64,000 bases of DNA from contig NZ_LDPV02000018.1 of NCBI RefSeq assembly GCF_001038425.2, positions 44,590 through 108,589 of the forward strand. The letters run 5' to 3'. Below, in pieces: positions 36,716-46,094 of the stretch. Numbering within the stretch: the stretch's first letter is position 1; each line of letters starts with the position of its first letter. The stretch is from Ornithinibacillus contaminans (GTDB lineage: Bacteria > Bacillota > Bacilli > Bacillales > Amphibacillaceae). The notes beneath the pieces are model-generated. The model did no database searches and was not told the origin of the DNA. It was given only the letters and a program-made list of their open reading frames with translations. Made by a program: the position numbers and the translations under genes.

Positions 36716-37948
36716 TTGAATAACTGGAAAACATGGAAGCAGGAGAAAAGTTATCAAAAATTATTTTGGGCTGGTACTGTTAGTGGCATTGGAAATCGAT
36801 TCTCACAGGTTGCGATACTGGCATTACTCTACCAACTAACCGGATCTGGCTTTGCCATTGGACTTTACTTCGCCATACGCATGGCACCGTTTTTATTACT
36901 AGCACCGATTGGTGGCATGATAGCTGATCGATTTTCAAAGAAAAGGTTGTTACTAACCGTTGATTTGGTTCGCATTCCCTTTGCTATCTCCCCTATCTTC
37001 GTGCAGGGTCCAGAGCATTTATGGATTATCTTTGTTAGTTCATTTTGTCTAGCTGCAGGAGAAGCATTGCATGCACCTACCCGAATGGCTACAATACCAG
37101 CAATTGTAAAGCAGGAAAGATTACTGTATGTTAATGCAATTGAACAAATTTTGGTTGGTGGAGTCCTTGTTTTAGGTTCTGGTTCAGGTGGGGTTATTTC
37201 CTATCTATTCGGATTACATATACCTTTTCTTTTAGATGGAATTAGTTTCCTATTATCCGCCTTTCTTTTATCAAGAATTTCGATGACAGCAGCAGGAAAA
37301 CCAAGTATTAATGTAAATTATCAAGAGGTAATTCCACCTAAGAAATCAGCATGGAAACTGATTTTCGGATCCTCTGCACTGATCGTATTTCTTATCATTG
37401 AATTGACAATGCCATTGGCCAACGGCATTGATAATGTGCTGGTAAGTGTATATGCGCTTGATGTTTTCCAAAAGGGCGATCTTGGTGTTGGAATGATTTA
37501 TGCTTTTCTAGGATTGGGGTTTGTTCTAAGCTCATTCTTTTCTAATTTTCTTAAGCGAAATCTAGTGGCACTTGTTGTAATGTTTATCGCGTTTGAAGGA
37601 ATGGGACACCTGTTTTTAAGTATTACACCAACATTCTCATTGGCACTACTAATTGCATTATTGATTACCTTCGTCGGTGGAATAAGTAACATCTGCTTAG
37701 CTACACTCATAATGAAAATTGTGCCGAAATCAATGCATGGGACTTTTTTCGGATTAACTACAATGATATCCAATACGGGATTAGGTATTTCCATGGGAGT
37801 AGCAGGTTTACTTCTAGAAGTTTTTGAACCGAGAACGTTAAGTTTAATGGTGGGGAGTATCTATATAGGCTTCACAATCATGTATGCTATTTTATTTTCA
37901 CGGGTAGATTTTAAGCGTGAAAAAAGGAAGCTGAGTCAAAAGGTGTAG
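36716..37948 (+). CDS. MFS transporter (EntS/MefA-like exporter)
   Basis: 410 residues, about 12 helices, TTG start with GTAGGGGG upstream. The MFS loop reads GGMIADRFSKKRLLLTVDL after helix 2. The start KLFWAGTVSGIGNRFSQVAI is typical of the MFS_3 enterobactin/macrolide exporter group. Neighbouring ArsR/DUF2087 regulator and the shared operator suggest substrate-induced efflux. Cargo unknown. Confidence 0.87.
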   Translation: MNNWKTWKQEKSYQKLFWAGTVSGIGNRFSQVAILALLYQLTGSGFAIGLYFAIRMAPFLLLAPIGGMIADRFSKKRLLLTVDLVRIPFAISPIFVQGPEHLWIIFVSSFCLAAGEALHAPTRMATIPAIVKQERLLYVNAIEQILVGGVLVLGSGSGGVISYLFGLHIPFLLDGISFLLSAFLLSRISMTAAGKPSINVNYQEVIPPKKSAWKLIFGSSALIVFLIIELTMPLANGIDNVLVSVYALDVFQKGDLGVGMIYAFLGLGFVLSSFFSNFLKRNLVALVVMFIAFEGMGHLFLSITPTFSLALLIALLITFVGGISNICLATLIMKIVPKSMHGTFFGLTTMISNTGLGISMGVAGLLLEVFEPRTLSLMVGSIYIGFTIMYAILFSRVDFKREKRKLSQKV

Positions 37949-38036
37949 CTACGCGAAATAGTTTCGTCTTCTAATTAACTACTTAGTGCATACTAGCAAG
38001 AATATTATCCTCTTTACTATTGTTACAATGGTTAAT

Positions 38037-38068
38037 GGCGATCATCAATTGGATGATCGCCTCTTTTT
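38037..38068. terminator. Terminator after the MFS gene
   Basis: Stem GGCGATCATC with GATGATCGCC, then TCTTTTT on the plus strand. Confidence 0.88.
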
Positions 38069-38092
38069 ACGGTTGAACTTTGATTGAAAAAT

Positions 38093-38659
38093 TTAAACCC
38101 TTAACGAACCACGGAATCCTCTAGAGCCATAGTAAGAGTCCGCACCATTGTGATACACAAAGACATGTCCAAAACGATAATCACAATAAAGCGCACCACC
38201 AAGTTCTCGAATATCCGGAGGGGTTTGCACCCATGTTGATGTTTTCTTATCGAAATTCTCCAGTTTCTGCAATTCCCGGTATGCTTCTTCTGTTAACATC
38301 TCAATCCCCATGGCAGCTGCCATATCCATCGCGCTATTTTCTGGCTTATGTTTTTTTCTTGCCTCCAGTGCTTCTCGATCATAGCAAAGACTTCTGCGAC
38401 CTTTAGGACTTTCCGCAGAACAATCACAGAAAATGTATTCGTCCGTCCTTTCATCATATTCGACAACGTCCGGTTCACCGCCAGTTCTTTCCATTTCATG
38501 GAGCGACCACAGTTTCTCCGGATTTGCTGCAAGCCGTGCTTGGACTTTCGCCCACTCAACATCTTCATGACGGTTCTTATGTTTTTCAAAACGGGCTTCC
38601 AATACCCGGAATAATTCGTCACGTTGTTCTTGTGATAACATCTTTTTATTCTCGTTCAA
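38093..38659 (-). CDS. DUF4256 family protein
   Basis: 188 residues. Contains the family pattern WSLHEMERTGGEPDVVEYDE, FCDCSAESPKGRRSLCYDRE, and GGALYCDYRFGHVFVYHNGA. No signal peptide or membrane segment. Four cysteines, two in CDC, could bind a metal. Function unknown. Confidence 0.85.
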   Translation of the reverse strand: MNENKKMLSQEQRDELFRVLEARFEKHKNRHEDVEWAKVQARLAANPEKLWSLHEMERTGGEPDVVEYDERTDEYIFCDCSAESPKGRRSLCYDREALEARKKHKPENSAMDMAAAMGIEMLTEEAYRELQKLENFDKKTSTWVQTPPDIRELGGALYCDYRFGHVFVYHNGADSYYGSRGFRGSLRV

Positions 38660-38750
38660 GTTAGCTTCTTCCCTTACGTATATGCATTTGTATAATTACT
38701 TCTATTTTACACGAACCTGTTCTCGGTTTCGATAAGGGATTGGAAGAATA

Positions 38751-39605
38751 TCAGTCCAAGTAAAGTCGATTTCCAGATGGATCTTCTGTAAAGCATTTCC
38801 CATTCTCTTCTGTTACGGGATAACCCAATGCTTCTAATTTGGCCACTACCGATTTCCTTGCTTCCTCACTCGGCAATACTAGATTATAATAGCGCATTCC
38901 TACACTATTGGAACTAGGTCTCGGGGCGTTCTTGCCGTTCCATATATTCGTTCCAATATGATGGTGATAACCACCACTTGAGAAAAACACCGCTTGATTC
39001 GGAAAATCAAACATAATATCCAATCCTAAACCATCACGATAAAATTCCTTTGTTTTTTCCAAATCCGCTACATGCAAATGAAGATGTCCGATAATGGTTT
39101 CTTCCGGGATTTGAGTCCAGCTTTCCCCGTCCGCTTCGGCAATCACGCCTTCCACATCCATCGGACCATTATTCGAAAAGTCTATTTCACCCGTTTCGGT
39201 CCGCCAAGTTGACGGATCCGTATCGACGGCAACTTCAATCCCATTGCCATCCGGGTCTGCGAAATAAAGCGCCTCACTGATTCCGTGATTCGAAGCACCT
39301 TGCAAGGGATACTGTGCTTGCAAAAGATGAATGATTAATTTGCCTAAATCTTTACGCGTAGGAAACAACAATGCATAATGATACAAACCTGTTGTACGGC
39401 TTTCTTTGGGCGTGATACCTTCTGGTTCTTCAATCGTAAGCAGCGGCGTTACACCGTTTGCTGTTAATACGGCTTGTTTATCGGTTTGTTCTATAATTTG
39501 AAACCCCATCATCTCCTGGTAAAACGTCAGTGAACGATTAAGGTTTTGAACGTGTAAATGAACATGGTTTACAAATGTGTTCGGCTTGCTGTGATATGGA
39601 TTCAA
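38751..39605 (-). CDS. Catechol-2,3-dioxygenase-like VOC protein (CatE type)
   Basis: 284 residues with two vicinal-oxygen-chelate modules. The metal-ligand histidines are seen in FVNHVHLHVQNLNRSL and in IGHLHLHVADLEKTKEFYRD, with GYHHHIGTNIW later. The overall length and layout match the CatE (YfiE) group of Bacillus, which opens catechol rings with Fe(II). No neighbouring catechol-pathway genes. Could instead be another VOC enzyme. Confidence 0.82.
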   Translation of the reverse strand: MNPYHSKPNTFVNHVHLHVQNLNRSLTFYQEMMGFQIIEQTDKQAVLTANGVTPLLTIEEPEGITPKESRTTGLYHYALLFPTRKDLGKLIIHLLQAQYPLQGASNHGISEALYFADPDGNGIEVAVDTDPSTWRTETGEIDFSNNGPMDVEGVIAEADGESWTQIPEETIIGHLHLHVADLEKTKEFYRDGLGLDIMFDFPNQAVFFSSGGYHHHIGTNIWNGKNAPRPSSNSVGMRYYNLVLPSEEARKSVVAKLEALGYPVTEENGKCFTEDPSGNRLYLD

Positions 39606-39799
39606 TCTGTTACCTCCTATATTTTCGATGTGCTCCTATGGTTCATTATATTTACTAGGAATCAATATTGGAAGTAGGCACATTAGTGTATCTTGGTATA
39701 CGAAAAGATACCTTAGCAAAAAGCCCAGATAACGCTTACCGCTACCTGGACTTAAGGGTATTTATTAGTTTTACACCAGAAATTGGATTCAATCTTCGT

Positions 39800-40275
39800 T
39801 TACTGAGATCGCTCTTTAGTCACTGCCACACTTTCACTTACAAACTGAAATCCATATAATAATGTTGCTAATGCCACAAAAACATACATTAACTCTATCT
39901 TCCTCATACGCACCAAGGATGCAATACCCAATTTATTTAAAATTGGCTCTAAGATATATGTAAATAGTAAATGTGCAGATAAATTCAAACCGAAATATTT
40001 CATTACTTTACCATAGGAATATTTCAAAAGCCAGAAAGAACTTACAAAAAAGGGACCATAGACAAAAGGAAATGAACCCGACACAGAAGGATGGATCTTA
40101 GTATACCACCACCACCATCTTCTCTTTTTCGCTATAACATTTACGATTCGCACTGTTATCACCATAAGTAGTGATGCAGGCAAAAAGCGTTTAATGGACT
40201 GCCTTCCTACAAATAAAAGGGAAAAAGCCATGAAAGTACCATCATTATTACTAAAATCTGTCTTGTGTTTCTCAT
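39800..40275 (-). pseudogene. Membrane protein of unknown function, frameshifted
   Basis: The ATG at 40275 has CGGGAGG upstream and begins MRNTRQILVIMMVLSWLFPF but stops after 22 codons. The remainder, VGRQSIKRFLPASLLMVITV then AKKRRWWWWYTKIHPSVSGS and further helices, is open in another frame to 39800. One missing T in the CCCTTTTATTT run (40204-40214 region) would join them as WLFPFLFVGRQSIKRF. The rejoined protein has about four helices and the KKRRWWWxYxKIHP motif seen in Bacillus hypothetical membrane proteins. Decay or homopolymer error. Confidence 0.6.
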
Positions 40276-40364
40276 GCAGCAACCTCCCGAATAATAAAGT
40301 CGGAATAATTTTCCCCTATATAAGGAATTTTATGAGGAAATTGGCTTCGCTTTCTCTTCCATTA

Positions 40365-40511
40365 TTATTTTCGATAAAAATACGGACCATATACCCCTTT
40401 TTCGTGCGGAATAACGTAAGTCCAATTAAACCCTTTATCGACCACATATACATCACTGTATTCACCAAATTCATAGGTATTAAGTTTGGTGTATTCGACA
40501 CGTTGATACAT
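40365..40511 (-). pseudogene. Short C-terminal fragment resembling DUF4275-type proteins
   Basis: 48 codons: MYQRVEYTKLNTYEFGEYSD then VYVVDKGFNWTYVIPHEKGV and YGPYFYRK. The endings FNWTYVxxHE and GPYFYRK resemble the end of DUF4275-like Bacillus proteins. There is no ribosome site before the ATG, so it is probably a remnant, though a small intact gene is possible. Confidence 0.4.
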
Positions 40512-40777
40512 ACTTAGTTAAAAAATGCCAAAAAGCATTTCAAAGTTAGTTATCTTTCCTCATTAATAATTCACTAAACTAGTGTTACAATTTACTATAA
40601 TGATAATATTAACAACTATTCAATCGGGTTGTATAGTATTTGTTTCAAATAAATTATCAAAGGGGGTGAGTTTAGTAGATTTGCGAAACTATTTAATATT
40701 GTCATCCTCTCCTGTTACCCTTAATCTACATATTATTTAGGGGGTAATTTCAAAAAAAGTTAAAGAGGAGAAATGAT

Positions 40778-41413
40778 ATGAAGAAATTTTTATTTAGTTT
40801 TATGTCTATATTAATGGTATTTAGTTTATTAGCCCCTAGCATCTCTGCACAAAACAATAGCAGTAGTGGTGACATAACAGAACCTATCTACGACGACTAT
40901 GCTAACAGCGTTATCACAGATGATAAGCTATTGGGATTGGCTGCACCTTTTATTGAAATTGAAAATGGTTCTTTTGTAATTAATGATATATCTGCACTAA
41001 GAGAAATCATATCTGAAGAAGAACTAGAAATGGTTAAAAAGCAATTAGAACAAACAAACGAACTATTAGCAGAAGCAGAAACTGAAGGACTTGTACAAGA
41101 TGACAACACATTTGTACTTGAAATAACTGATGAAGAAGCAGAGAGAAGGCTACAAGAAGCAGGATTTAACGTTGATCTATCAAGTTATACTCCCGATGAT
41201 TATGAGCAAATAGAAGGAAGCGGCTATCAACTTTCCTCTAAAGAGGGTGTTACAAAAATCGTGTTTGCCGGGTTGGCAGTTGACATATATTTGAGTAAAT
41301 CTGTGGTCAACAATTTAACTAGTATTGGTGCAGGCCTTGCCGGAGTTACTCTTGCAGCACTCTTCCCTTTTCTTAGTCCATGGACAATAACTGTATCTGA
41401 CTATAAAAAATGA
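40778..41413 (+). CDS. Secreted protein with C-terminal hydrophobic segment (bacteriocin-precursor-like)
   Basis: 211 residues. Signal peptide MKKFLFSFMSILMVFSLLAP with SISA cleavage near residue 24. An acidic, helical middle part (residues 65-120) is followed by a hydrophobic, glycine-rich C-terminal region (VFAGLAVDIYL, then NLTSIGAGLAGVTLAALFPF) ending SPWTITVSDYKK. The order signal peptide, acidic pro-region, hydrophobic C-terminus resembles precursors such as SdpC, but no sequence match is claimed. AAAGAGGAGAAATGAT precedes the ATG. The next gene overlaps it by 4 bases. Confidence 0.6.
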   Translation: MKKFLFSFMSILMVFSLLAPSISAQNNSSSGDITEPIYDDYANSVITDDKLLGLAAPFIEIENGSFVINDISALREIISEEELEMVKKQLEQTNELLAEAETEGLVQDDNTFVLEITDEEAERRLQEAGFNVDLSSYTPDDYEQIEGSGYQLSSKEGVTKIVFAGLAVDIYLSKSVVNNLTSIGAGLAGVTLAALFPFLSPWTITVSDYKK

Positions 41414-41592
41414 GTATATCAAAAAGATTTTTAACCGGCATAAAAATATACGTCCCTTTAGTAATTGTTATGCTTATAATTGCTAAGGGCAATACAACAT
41501 TATTTCATATATTAAATCTCTTTAGTATTCTTATATCCATATTAGGACAAAGACACTTAGAAAAGAGAATAAATAAAAAGAAAAACAATTAG
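41410..41592 (+). CDS. Small two-helix membrane protein (possible immunity partner)
   Basis: 60 residues. Helix 1 around YVPLVIVMLIIAKG, helix 2 around LFHILNLFSILISILG, then a basic tail HLEKRINKKKNN facing the cytoplasm. Its ATG overlaps the stop of the secreted-protein gene (ATGA), so translation is coupled. Small basic two-helix proteins of this kind often protect producers from membrane-active peptides. Function is inference. Confidence 0.6.
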   Translation: MSISKRFLTGIKIYVPLVIVMLIIAKGNTTLFHILNLFSILISILGQRHLEKRINKKKNN

Positions 41593-41704
41593 CATTTGTA
41601 ACCATTCACTCATTGATGTGTAAGTATTTTTCAATGATATATCCTTCGAAATTAATTCCGTCACATATTCTATGTTAATCATATGATTTAACACTATATA
41701 TAGG

Positions 41705-44445
41705 TAAACTAGAAATTCCTTACTCATACAGATAGGTAAGGGTTTGAAGTTATCGCTCCCTTTTCCCCCTGTTCACACCGTACGTGCGACTTTCACCGCA
41801 TACGGCGTTCCAACTAATCCAATTCATTCAATCTTATGTATCTCTAGATTTGATTTTGCTTTCTTCCGAAATCATATTGTGTGATTATGACATTGTAATC
41901 GAAGTTCGTTAAGCTTATCTTTTTGCATTCTTGATAGATTTAAGATTTTTATTAATGCTGTTATCTTATCGTTATTTTTCATGTGTACAAGTCTGTGGAC
42001 CGATTCATGTAGTATTACTAGGTTTGAAAATGAATCGTCCTTTGAGAGATGGTAAGGATTCTTATGATGGCAGTGCCAATCGCTTTTACCTAGCTCCATT
42101 CCAGAAATAGCACACTTGCCATATTGGGCGATGAATTTACTTATTCGATTGTCATTATATTCAATGGTTCGATTTGGAATAAAACTATTCATGATATAGG
42201 ATAGAATTTCTTTACTTATGGCTTTTAACCCTTTGTGTATCTTCTCTCTCCCTTCGGGAGTATAGTTACACGTATCTTGGGAAAAACATAAATTTGTTTT
42301 ATGTCTTTGGGCATGAATAGGTACAAATACCATGTTTTTTATTTTATACAATTTGCATTTATATCCTTTATACCTCTTCTGTAAAGTTCTGGTCATATCA
42401 TGAAAATTGGCATCTGTTCTAAGAAATTTTAGGCGATTATACATGATTCTTCGCAGATAAGAGTTTAACTCATTAAGATTTACTGTAATTCTAGTGGCTG
42501 CTGAATAGTAATTCTGAATTCCCATGACTACCGTATTAAAATTCCAAACGGTCTTATTACTAGGATTCTTCTGTATAGTTTTAACAGCCTTCTTGATTTT
42601 GTTGAAAGCATTAACTTTTGCTTTATTTGACATATTCGATTTCGCTACATAACCAAACCTAGTCTTTCCTTTTCTCACTGCTTTGAAGGTGAAGCCTAGA
42701 AACTCCGAAGAGTTTTTCTTTAGGTTTATTACTTTAGACTTTTCTTCACTAGTTTCAAGGTGTAGTCTATTCATCAAGAAGTCTTTAATGGCATAATTCA
42801 TTCTGATTGCTTGTGTACGTGTTCGACATAGGACTTTGAAATCATCCGCGTAGCGGACTATAAAGCACTCTTTTAACCCAGACTTTTTCAACGCTTGATA
42901 TTTAATGCCGCTGGTCTTATATTTAAAGTCACTATCGAATGTTTCCCACTGATTACTTATCCACCAATCCAGTTCATTTAATACAATGTTTGATAATAAT
43001 GGAGATAGGATACCGCCTTGCGGTGTTCCTTTTGTCGGTATGCCTTCAACATGAATTTCAGCTTTTAATAGTTTAGAAATAATGGCTATTAATGACTTAT
43101 CTCTAATCCCTAGCGACCAAATCTGTTTTAAAAGTTTACTGTGGTTGACGTTATCAAAGAAGCCTTTAATATCGACATCAATACAGTGATGAAGTCCAGA
43201 TTGATTGATTAGAAATTCAAATCGTGCTTTCGCATGATGAGTATTTCGGTTAGGTCTAAATCCATAACTATGCTTATGAAACTTTGCCTCAAAGATTGGC
43301 TCTAAAACTTGTAAAACGCACTGTTGAAAAATCCTATCCCAAATGGTTGGTATTCCCAAAGGTCTTAATTTTCCATTTACCTTTTCTATGAACACACGCC
43401 TTACTGCTTGTGGCTCATACCATTTAAACATATTTTGAATTGTAACTATTACATCTTCCACCGATAAATGACTAATATCTTTAATTGTTAATTTATCTGT
43501 TCCTGCCGTTCTACTTCCGGTATTTCTTTTGATATTTCGATAGGCAAGACGTATATTTTCATTAGAACTCATCAATTCTATTAATCCATAAAACTTTTCA
43601 CCATCGACACTACGAGCATAGAGATTGTCGAAACACTCTTGTAAATTATAATACTCATTATGTCTCAGCTTCTTCCGTTTCAATAAGTCGGTAACCCCTT
43701 TCGGAGTTAACCTCTTTTAGTCTCACGAGAACCTTATTAACCGATAAAGATCTGCCTTACATGGTTGAATGATTCTTCATTAGTCTAGTGGCTATCCCTC
43801 CATGTTGATTAGACATTTCAGTGGTACTGTACCACCACTTTCACTGACATAAAGGGAAGTTATACAATAACTATTGTCATTATTGTTTTCCTTGTCACCG
43901 TTTCATTGGGAGTAAGCCCTCCACGTTATCAGCTTACAACGTTGAATTATATCTATTATAGAATGAACTTAGGTGCTTCCTGTAAGCCTGTTAGCATTCA
44001 TACGCCTGTAACGTATCATGGATTTTCATATTAGTTAGTCTTACTCACCCACATCTAACCTCACAATTTGGTGATATACACATTTCTATGTATTGCAGGT
44101 CTAGACCCGTACATTCAGAAGTTTGTCAGCTTAACCTTTTTCTTGTAGGTTTATTTGCATACTCACCATATTCATTCAACTCAAGCATCATGATTTACAC
44201 CACCCCATCGGGTAGGCTTTCGACAGCTAGACTACGCTATTACGGTAAATTCTTACGCCTTTTCACCGAGCTTTTAACAGTGTCATTCTTACTAACTCCA
44301 GTGCTAATCGACTAAGAGAGAACCCTTCCGAGCGTTACCTCTTCATTTGATTCTTTGATATAATCCTTCGGTTCCGAAATGGAACCGTCTAGCCTTTACC
44401 AGAGTAATGTATCCATTCTCAATTTAAGCTAGAAACATTTCGCAC
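41705..44445 (-). mobile_element. Group II intron, about 2.74 kb
   Basis: On the minus strand the 5 prime end GTGCGAAATG starts at 44445 (GUGYG consensus), the maturase gene lies within, and domain V (GCCGTATGCGGTGAAAGTCG then CACGTACGG) is at about 41810-41771, followed by a domain VI-like hairpin CCTTAC/GTAAGG. The 3 prime end is near 41705 but cannot be fixed to the base. The 750-base stretch 43684-44445 has no other gene and is ribozyme domains I-III. The 5 prime exon (TAACGGGGCAGGATAGTT) looks like an insertion-sequence end. Confidence 0.85.
41872..43683 (-). CDS. ltrA: Group II intron reverse transcriptase/maturase (LtrA type)
   Basis: 603 residues from a TTG start with AAAGGGG upstream. 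Reverse-transcriptase blocks are present: RRVFIEKVNGKLRPLGIPTI, HCIDVDIKGFFDNV, GTPQGGILSPLLSN, and the catalytic YADD in FIVRYADDFKVL. A maturase X domain follows, then a C-terminal HNH endonuclease (CAISGMELGKSDWHCHHKNP with VILHESVHRLVH). The protein splices and mobilises its host intron. No internal stop, so the intron may be active. Confidence 0.95.
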   Translation of the reverse strand: MKRKKLRHNEYYNLQECFDNLYARSVDGEKFYGLIELMSSNENIRLAYRNIKRNTGSRTAGTDKLTIKDISHLSVEDVIVTIQNMFKWYEPQAVRRVFIEKVNGKLRPLGIPTIWDRIFQQCVLQVLEPIFEAKFHKHSYGFRPNRNTHHAKARFEFLINQSGLHHCIDVDIKGFFDNVNHSKLLKQIWSLGIRDKSLIAIISKLLKAEIHVEGIPTKGTPQGGILSPLLSNIVLNELDWWISNQWETFDSDFKYKTSGIKYQALKKSGLKECFIVRYADDFKVLCRTRTQAIRMNYAIKDFLMNRLHLETSEEKSKVINLKKNSSEFLGFTFKAVRKGKTRFGYVAKSNMSNKAKVNAFNKIKKAVKTIQKNPSNKTVWNFNTVVMGIQNYYSAATRITVNLNELNSYLRRIMYNRLKFLRTDANFHDMTRTLQKRYKGYKCKLYKIKNMVFVPIHAQRHKTNLCFSQDTCNYTPEGREKIHKGLKAISKEILSYIMNSFIPNRTIEYNDNRISKFIAQYGKCAISGMELGKSDWHCHHKNPYHLSKDDSFSNLVILHESVHRLVHMKNNDKITALIKILNLSRMQKDKLNELRLQCHNHTI

Positions 44446-44572
44446 AACTATCCTGCCCCGTTAGCATAATAGCATCTAATTAAACAATAACATAATATTC
44501 AGAAAATAAAACCATAATTTTAGCCATAGAAAAAGGCGATCACAATTGGTCCACCCTAGTTTCACTATTGCA

Positions 44573-44585
44573 CCCGTTAGTTGAA
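44573..44585. repeat. Direct repeat flanking the CBASS-like operon, left copy
   Basis: CCCGTTAGTTGAA; an identical copy is at 47834-47846 and a shorter one (CCCGTTAG) at 44457-44464 next to the intron. Downstream both long copies continue with a similar AATATTT stretch. They may be ends of old insertion sequences or recombination scars. Confidence 0.55.
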
Positions 44586-44976
44586 TAAGACAATATTTTT
44601 AGAGAGTATCTTATAATCTATAATATTGGTATGATATGATTATAGATAAGTATGTTTTTGTAATTCACAGAAATTAAGGGGGAGAGTCAATGTCTGTAAG
44701 TACAAATTTCGAAACCTTCTGTAGTAATTTAAGAATGCGTGATGAAACTATTGAAGCTATACAAAGAAGGTATCGCCAAATCACAAAAAGAATTAATTTA
44801 GATTATTGGAATAGTACATCTGAAACGAACCACAGTCTTTATGTCGGTTCCTATGGAAGAGGAACAGAAATTTTCTCTAGCGATATAGATATAATTGTAA
44901 GGTTACCTCTAGCGACTTATAATAAGTTTAATAATTATATAGGTAATGGTCAATCTTCTGGTATGTCAACACTAAA

Positions 44977-45813
44977 CTAGACAACTTTTTTAAGGTGTTC
45001 ATTTTTATATTCAATAGGGCTTAAATACCCAAGTGTTCCGTGAATTCTGATATGATTAAACCAATGAACATAATCATCTAATTCTAATTTCAACCGTTCT
45101 AAATTTTCAAAATGTTTCCCTTTGACAAACTCTGTCTTAATAATTTTAAAGGTGGCTTCAGCTACCGCATTATCATACGGACAACCTTTCATACTCAATG
45201 AACGCTTTATTTTAAATGTTTCTAATGCTTCATCAATCATCCTGTTTTTAAACTCATTTCCTCGGTCCGTGTGAAACAATTGAATTTGCCGTAAATCAGC
45301 TTTTATAGTCGATAAGGCTTGATATACTAGGCCTGCGTTTTTATGAGGCCCAGCACTGTGACCAATAATTTCACGATTATAAAGATCAACAAATAAACAT
45401 ATGTAATGCCATCGATTTTCGACTCTTACGTATGTTAAATCACTCACTACCACAGATAATTCATTTTGTTGATTGAATTCCCTATTTAACTCGTTTTTAG
45501 CTTTTGATTCATTACATTTATCTACATGAGGCTTAAATTGAGCGACTGTATATTTAGATACTAGCCCATTCTTTTTCATAATTCTGCCAATACGTCGTCT
45601 GGATGCAACTATGCCAAGCTTTTTTAATTCATGTTTAATTTTGCGTGTGCCATAGTTTTGGCGACTTTTATTGAATATATCAATTATGGCAAATGCGAGT
45701 TCATCTTCTGATTTTGATTGCTCTTTTGCTTCGTAATAATAGGTACTTCTTGGGAGTTGTAGGACGTCACACATTGCTGATATCGAGTATTTGTGTCGGT
45801 TATTTTTGATCAC
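44977..45813 (-). CDS. IS3-family transposase OrfB (DDE integrase catalytic part)
   Basis: 278 residues. HTH_21 region (LQLPRSTYYYEAKEQ, NYGTRKIKHELKK), then the rve catalytic core with DDE residues in VVSDLTYVRVENRW, LFHTDRGNEF and NAVAEATFKIIKTE, and the ending FNHIRIHGTLGYLSPIEY. It lies in the -1 frame relative to orfA, so the active transposase is made by ribosomal frameshifting near the orfA stop. All catalytic residues are intact. Confidence 0.95.
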   Translation of the reverse strand: MIKNNRHKYSISAMCDVLQLPRSTYYYEAKEQSKSEDELAFAIIDIFNKSRQNYGTRKIKHELKKLGIVASRRRIGRIMKKNGLVSKYTVAQFKPHVDKCNESKAKNELNREFNQQNELSVVVSDLTYVRVENRWHYICLFVDLYNREIIGHSAGPHKNAGLVYQALSTIKADLRQIQLFHTDRGNEFKNRMIDEALETFKIKRSLSMKGCPYDNAVAEATFKIIKTEFVKGKHFENLERLKLELDDYVHWFNHIRIHGTLGYLSPIEYKNEHLKKVV

Positions 45814-45815
45814 AT

Positions 45816-46094
45816 TTACTTTCGTCCTAGTATCAGCGCAGCTTGCTTTAAAATATCATTTTCCATCAATAAACGTTGGTTTTCTTTACGAAGTTTGATC
45901 AACTCTGTTTGTTCTGGTGTCCTATTATCCTTCTCTTTAAACGAACCAGATGTTTTGCTTTGTTTAATCCATTTGTCCAATGCCGAAGGCGTTAAATCGT
46001 ATTCACTAATGATATCTTTTCTGGGCTTTCCGCTTTCGTATAACTTGACCATTTGAGCTTTAAATTCGGAAGTAAAAGTTCTTCTTTCTCTCAT
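45816..46094 (-). CDS. IS3-family transposase OrfA (helix-turn-helix part)
   Basis: 92 residues. HTH_8-type DNA-binding motif (FKAQMVKLYESGKPRKDIIS, YDLTPSALDKWIKQ) and a C-terminal leucine-zipper-like helix (LIKLRKENQRLLMENDILKQ). Binds IS ends and forms dimers. GGAGAGACTTAC precedes the ATG. Confidence 0.94.
   Translation of the reverse strand: MRERRTFTSEFKAQMVKLYESGKPRKDIISEYDLTPSALDKWIKQSKTSGSFKEKDNRTPEQTELIKLRKENQRLLMENDILKQAALILGRK

Noticed and set aside
40630..40745. 24-codon peptide beginning GTG after AAAGGGGG upstream of the secreted-protein gene
   Set aside because: Ribosome site overlaps the start, and the peptide MSLVDLRNYLILSSS has no recognisable feature; too weak to list.
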